Shown: positions 59,801 through 64,000 of the stretch, piece by piece | Position numbering within the stretch: position 1 is the first letter of the stretch | How the letters are laid out: each line of letters opens with the position of its first letter | Origin: Basidiobolus meristosporus CBS 931.73 | Lineage: Eukaryota; Basidiobolomycota; Basidiobolomycetes; Basidiobolales; Basidiobolaceae | Direction of reading: 5' to 3' | NCBI GenBank assembly: GCA_002104905.1 | Contig: MCFE01000144.1 | Span: 62,001 to 126,000, forward strand | DNA: 64,000 nucleotides | The notes under the pieces: generated by a model | What the model saw: only the letters and a program-made list of their open reading frames with translations | Databases searched by the model: none | Told to the model about the DNA's origin: nothing | Position numbers and translations under genes: made by a program

Positions 59801-62058
59801 CAATTGTTAGCAACACTCCTCGTACGCTCAAGGAGATTCTCTATGTTGTCATGGATATCATCATCAACAACCTTGCCAGCCCTGTATTCGATAAGCGCCA
59901 GGTTGCTGCTCGTACGTTAGGTGATATGGTTCGCAAGCTTGGTGAAAGTATCCTCTCCGAGATCATTCCCATTCTGGAGAAGGGTCTTGATGCTGAAGAA
60001 AGTGGAACTAGACAAGGTGTATGCATTGGTCTTGGTGAGATCATGGCCACCGCCGGAAAGGTTCATATCATTGATTACATTGAAGCACTTATTCCATCAG
60101 TTCGTAAAGCTCTTCTGGATCCCTCCCCCGAAGTACGTGAAGCAGCTGCTCAGGCCTTTGATAACCTTCATCAACACGTTGGTTCTAGAGCCATCGATGA
60201 CATTCTTCCTCATCTTCTTAATGAGCTCAAGAGCGGCAACAACGAAAACGCATTGGAGGCCCTCAAGGAAATCATGTCTGTACGCGCCAATGTTGTTTTC
60301 CCAGTTCTTATCCCAACCTTGATCACGGTGCCCATCTCTTCTTTCAACGCTCGTGCCTTGGGCTCCCTGATCTCTGTGTCTGGCTCGGCCCTCAGCAAGC
60401 GATTCAGCCAACTGTTGACTGCGTTGATGGACTCGCTCTCGCAAGAAGACCAAGAGGCTGTTGTCGAATGCCGCGAAACCATCAAGATTCTTATTTCCTC
60501 AGTTGATGATATCGAAGGCTTGCACAATTTGATGATGATGCTGTTCGAGATCGTCAAGAGCAATGACGCCTCTCAGCGTTCTAGCGCTTGTGAGATTCTC
60601 GCCGTCTTCTGCGCCGCCAACAAGGTGGATATGTTCCGTTACGTCCACGATTGGTTCCGTACTTTGATTGCTTTGTTGAATGATAAGCATGTTATGCAAT
60701 CCGCTTGGAAGGCCCTTGATAGTATCACCAAATCCATGAAGAAGGAGGATCTTGATCAATACGTTGTTCCAGTCCGTCGTGCCCTTAAGGGAACCACTGA
60801 TCGTCTGTATGCAGGCCAAACACTTCCTGGTTTCTGCTTGACCAAGGGTATTGGGCCATTGCTTCCTATTTTCTTGCAAGGGTTGATGTATGGTAGCCCA
60901 GAAACCCGCGAACAAGCCGCTCTTGGTATCGGAGACTTGGTCCAATGGACTTCTTCTGACGCCCTCAAACCGTTCGTCACGCAAATCACCGGTCCATTGA
61001 TTCGTATCATCGGTGATCGCTTCCCTCCACAGGTGAAGGCCGCTATTCTGCAAACTTTGGGAGACTTGCTCAACAAAGTATCCATCATGCTTAAGCCATT
61101 CTTGCCTCAGCTTCAAAGAACTTTCATCAAGTGCCTCTCTGATCCCACACCAGTTGTACGTGAGCGTGCCGCAGTGGCTCTGGGAGTTTTGATCACCTTG
61201 CAGTCACGTGTTGACCCGTTGGTCGTGGAATTGAATGCTGGTATCAAGGCCAATGAAGGAGGTATTCGGGAAACCATGTTGAAGGCTCTTGAGCAAGTCA
61301 TCTTCCACGCAGCTGGTAACTTGTCGGACGCTAGCAAGCAGATTGTGGAGAAAACCGCACTCGAGGGACTGTCTGATCCTAGCGAGATGGTTCGCGAGAC
61401 TTCCTCGAAGTGTCTTGGCAGTTTGTGCAAGACTCTGCCCAGCGACCAGGCCCGCCCCATCATTTCCAACATCCTGAGCGAAGCCAAGGGTGGCGCCATG
61501 GGCCCTGTATTGGGAATCAAGGCGATCCTTGAGGACAGTCCGGTTGCGTTTGAGAATCTGGGCTTGACCGAGGAGCTGGTAGAGGTGGTCGCCCAAAGCA
61601 TTGAAAACCCCCATATGACAGAGGTGGGTATTTTGGCCGCAGATGCCATCTTATCCGGAAATGCCTGCGGCCCTGAGGAGAGCAAGAAGAAGATCATCGA
61701 TGCACTCATGACCGTCCTCGGAGGCAAATCGACCGAATGCAAGCGTCTTACGTTGCGCGCAATCAAGAACGTTGCCAAGCGCAACAATGAGGTCATCAGC
61801 CCATATATTGACCAGATTGTTCCAACCATCATGGCGTGTGTCAAGGAGCGTAGCATCCCCGTGAAACTTGCTGGGGAACGAGCCATGTTGTATCTTTTCC
61901 AGCTACCTGAAACCGACAGTCTTATCCAAACCTACATCGAAGCCCAGGAGCCAGGCCTGAAGAAGACAGTTAGTGATTATTATCGTCGTGTACTTGTCAA
62001 GCTAGCAGACACTGTGCGTCAGCCAGAGTATATTAGTGATGAGGAAGACCAGTATTAA
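53872..62058 (+). CDS. GCN1: GCN1, activator of the eIF2-alpha kinase GCN2
   Basis: Three exons, 53872-54022, 54146-54347 and 54432-62058, give 2,659 aa, against about 2,670 in yeast. GCN1 binds stalled or collided ribosomes and activates the kinase GCN2 through its RWD domain during amino-acid starvation. The whole chain is HEAT-like helical repeats. The eEF3-like part lies at about residues 1390-1700 (YKHRQGALFAFE, KALEDKQWRTKQGSVQLLG, VPDARATAAKALG). The region after about residue 2050 corresponds to the GCN2-binding part. The C-terminus is acidic (SDEEDQY). Intron 1 is 123 bp, longer than all others, a multiple of three and without a stop. Intron 2 (84 bp) needs the donor GTTGGT to keep the phase. 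Large antisense and +1 frames inside are shadows. Confidence 0.97.
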
Positions 62059-62564
62059 CCCCCCCCCCTTCATCCTCATCCTCATCCTCTTCCCCTTGAA
62101 GTGAATGTGCCTTCTTCACCCTCCCCAAAACCGAAATCCATACCCGTTGACTTGACAAAATTCTAATATACATGAAGTATTACGACATACATCCAGTTCC
62201 GATGAATTCTTGTTTGTTGGTGGTGGACCCGTCACCTGACCCGGATTATTCCTATGTACTACGGCTATTAGTCTGGAGAGTGTGATCACCGCAATACGAC
62301 AGTGGACCCTGTGTTTGTTTGCTGGGTTGCCCATTTCGCATGAAACACACCACCGCATCAAACCATCGGCATGTTTGACGGGTTTGAAATTGATTTATTA
62401 TTGGAATATATAGGGAGTTCACATCGAGCGTTCTCAGCAGAGAAAGGAAAAATTTTCCTGCCTGCCAGATCGATTCTTGAAAAATTGGTCAATTATCAGC
62501 TTGGATCACTTCGATAGCCACCACCTACGCTTCCTTCACGTCCACCTCCACGTCCACGTTACAC
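62059..62564 (+). promoter_or_regulatory. GCN1 3' end and carrier promoter
   Basis: A run of C residues follows the GCN1 stop closely (from about 62059). A TATA-like TATATAG is at 62407-62413, about 150 bp before the carrier ATG. No other gene is seen. Confidence 0.5.
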
Positions 62565-64000
62565 ATGCTTCAAGAGAAAGAGGGGAAATTCACCGCTTCG
62601 AAAACAGAGTCGGTCAAGCCCCAAGCCAAACCGTTGTCGACTGTCGAAAGCACCAGCCAACAGGCGTGGCTACACTTCGTCGCTGGAGGGTAAGGAGTTT
62701 CTTGAGGGGACGGTCGGTAGCCAGTGATTAATCGGACTATTTAGTGTTGGAGGGATGATAGGCTCCTCCCTGACGTGTCCTTTGGATGTGGTGAAGACGA
62801 GACTTCAGGTACTGCCAACTCGACCGAGATTGATCCCTCACGACCCTGCGTGTTAACCTTCCCCCCAGTCTTCCCTGTATAAGCCAACCCCCACTTTCTA
62901 CTCGCACGCCCACCGCACGGTTTTCTCCACCGTCAGCACCCACGTCGTGGAGACCATCGGGATATTGAAGTACGCTTGGATTTGTCGTTGATCAGTGTTC
63001 GGGTACGGGGATAATAACGGTTACTTTCTTGCACCAGAACCATTCACCATCAGGAAGGTGTCCGTGGACTGTTCAAGGGACTGGGCCCCATCCTGGTGGG
63101 CGTGGTCCCTGCCAGAGCCATCTACTTCGCCGCCTACGGAAGCGGCAAACGCTTCTTGTCGGACCTGAACGGAGGAAAGGAGACTTCCTTGGTTCACCTT
63201 AGTGCAGCAGCCAGTGCCGGTAAAGACAAGCCTTCGCAACTCTGGTGTGTTGCAAAGCGCCCTCTAAAATTGTTTTCTCGTATGAAGGGATCATCACCGC
63301 GACCGCCACCAGCCCCATTTGGTTGGTCAAGACTCGTATCCAGCTTCAAGCAATGGAGCCCTCCGCCATCCGCTACAAGAACAGTCTCGATTGCGCTTAT
63401 CAGGTAGTCAAGACCGAGGGAGTGCTGGGACTGTATAGAGGAGTTAGTGCTTCCTACTTAGGTTTGTGCAGGATTGTTTGACCCACATAGTCCAGGCCAA
63501 CCGCTAACGATCCGTTCCAGGTGTTACGGAGGGGACCCTCCAGTGGGTCGTCTACGAAAAACTCAAGTCCATGATTCACCGCCGTCGTCGTGCGGAGAAC
63601 GATGAAGGGGTCAGCACAGAGAACAAGTCATTCGGAGGTAAGTTGTGCTGGAGATGGCTTGCAGGCGTGCCGACGATGGTTAACCTTACTTGCGTACAGA
63701 CTGGATGGAGTACTTTGCCGCTGCAGGAACTGCCAAGCTTTTCGCAGCAGTGGTGACTTATCCTCACGAGGTAATTTGGATGGTCACCTTGAGCTCCCTC
63801 CGCATCCCCCTCACATTTTCCCCCTTCCCATAGGTTGTGCGTACCAGATTGAGACAAACGCCTTCGGTCGACGGAGTCCACAAATACACCGGGCTCACCC
63901 AGTGCTTCAAGCTGATCTTGAAGGAAGAGGGTGTGGCCGCTCTTTACGGCGGTATGACGGCGCATGTGATGCGCGCAGTTCCCAACGCAGCGATCATGTT
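62565..64000 (+). CDS. RIM2: Mitochondrial carrier, Rim2/SLC25A33-36 type (3' end outside window)
   Basis: Eight exons are visible: 62565-62689, 62745-62808, 62869-62969, 63038-63219, 63288-63461, 63521-63637, 63700-63770 and 63834 onward. Phases agree throughout; introns are 55-68 bp. The family moves pyrimidine nucleotides across the inner mitochondrial membrane (yeast Rim2). The three carrier signatures are present: PLDVVKTRLQ, PIWLVKTRIQLQ and PHEVVRTRLRQ. The Trp in the second (PIW) and WLHFVAGGVGGM at the start of the first repeat are typical of the pyrimidine/folate/NAD branch and favour Rim2. The N-terminus is Lys/Ser/Thr-rich. About 30 residues of the last repeat remain to come after NAAIMF. 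FAD or NAD carriers are the main alternative. Confidence 0.92.

Noticed and set aside
59090-59920. 276-codon open frame on plus within GCN1
   Set aside because: It lies in another frame of the continuous GCN1 coding exon and has a low-complexity, Leu/Ser-rich translation without motifs: a shadow frame.
61113-61886. 257-codon open frame on minus within GCN1
   Set aside because: Antisense to the conserved C-terminal part of GCN1, with no splice or promoter features and no recognisable domain.

Overview
The window looks like a fungal nuclear contig, most likely from an early-diverging, repeat-rich lineage (the lineage is inference). All genes with introns have short ones, mostly 50-68 bp, with GT..AG ends and a clear CTAAC-type branch site about 10-15 bases before the acceptor. 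The conserved genes (GCN1, CDK1, THI4, NSA1/WDR74, a Rim2-type carrier, an EF-hand MscS channel) are all of fungal type.

Two compartments meet near 39.3 kb. Positions 1 to about 39,300 are AT-rich and hold no host gene I can support. They are a stack of nested, mostly decayed transposable elements. The best copia element (5737-10421) has 370-bp LTRs with about four differences, a 5-bp target duplication (TATTA), a half-tRNA primer site and a polypurine tract. Its gag-pol is broken, and it sits inside an older relative. A second copia element (31188-35832, minus strand) keeps an ATATC duplication. There is also a deleted Ty3 element (11382-13935), a Ty3 solo LTR with a CTAT duplication, a Ty3 integrase fragment, a long-armed foldback element with TA duplication, three copies of a Tnp2/CACTA-like transposase family ('family Y') and at least five copies or pieces of a family I could not name ('family X').

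Positions 39,499-64,000 are compact and of higher GC. In order: a DUF2235 alpha/beta hydrolase (-), a secreted cysteine-containing protein (+), THI4 thiazole synthase (-), NSA1/WDR74 (+), CDK1 (+), a C2H2 zinc-finger protein (+), an EF-hand MscS channel (-), GCN1 (+) and a mitochondrial pyrimidine-nucleotide-type carrier (+, cut by the window end). Their roles are unlinked housekeeping: translation stress sensing, ribosome assembly, cell cycle, thiamine synthesis, organelle transport and osmotic response. They do not form an operon or cluster.

I found no tRNA, rRNA, CRISPR array or convincing new defence or metabolic system. The most unusual material is the structure of the repeat compartment: family X and its tail-to-tail palindrome, the foldback element, LTRs flanked by both PPT and PBS, and half-tRNA priming sites shared by three LTR families. 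Exon coordinates were read by eye and check in frame. LTR divergence and remnant borders are visual estimates.
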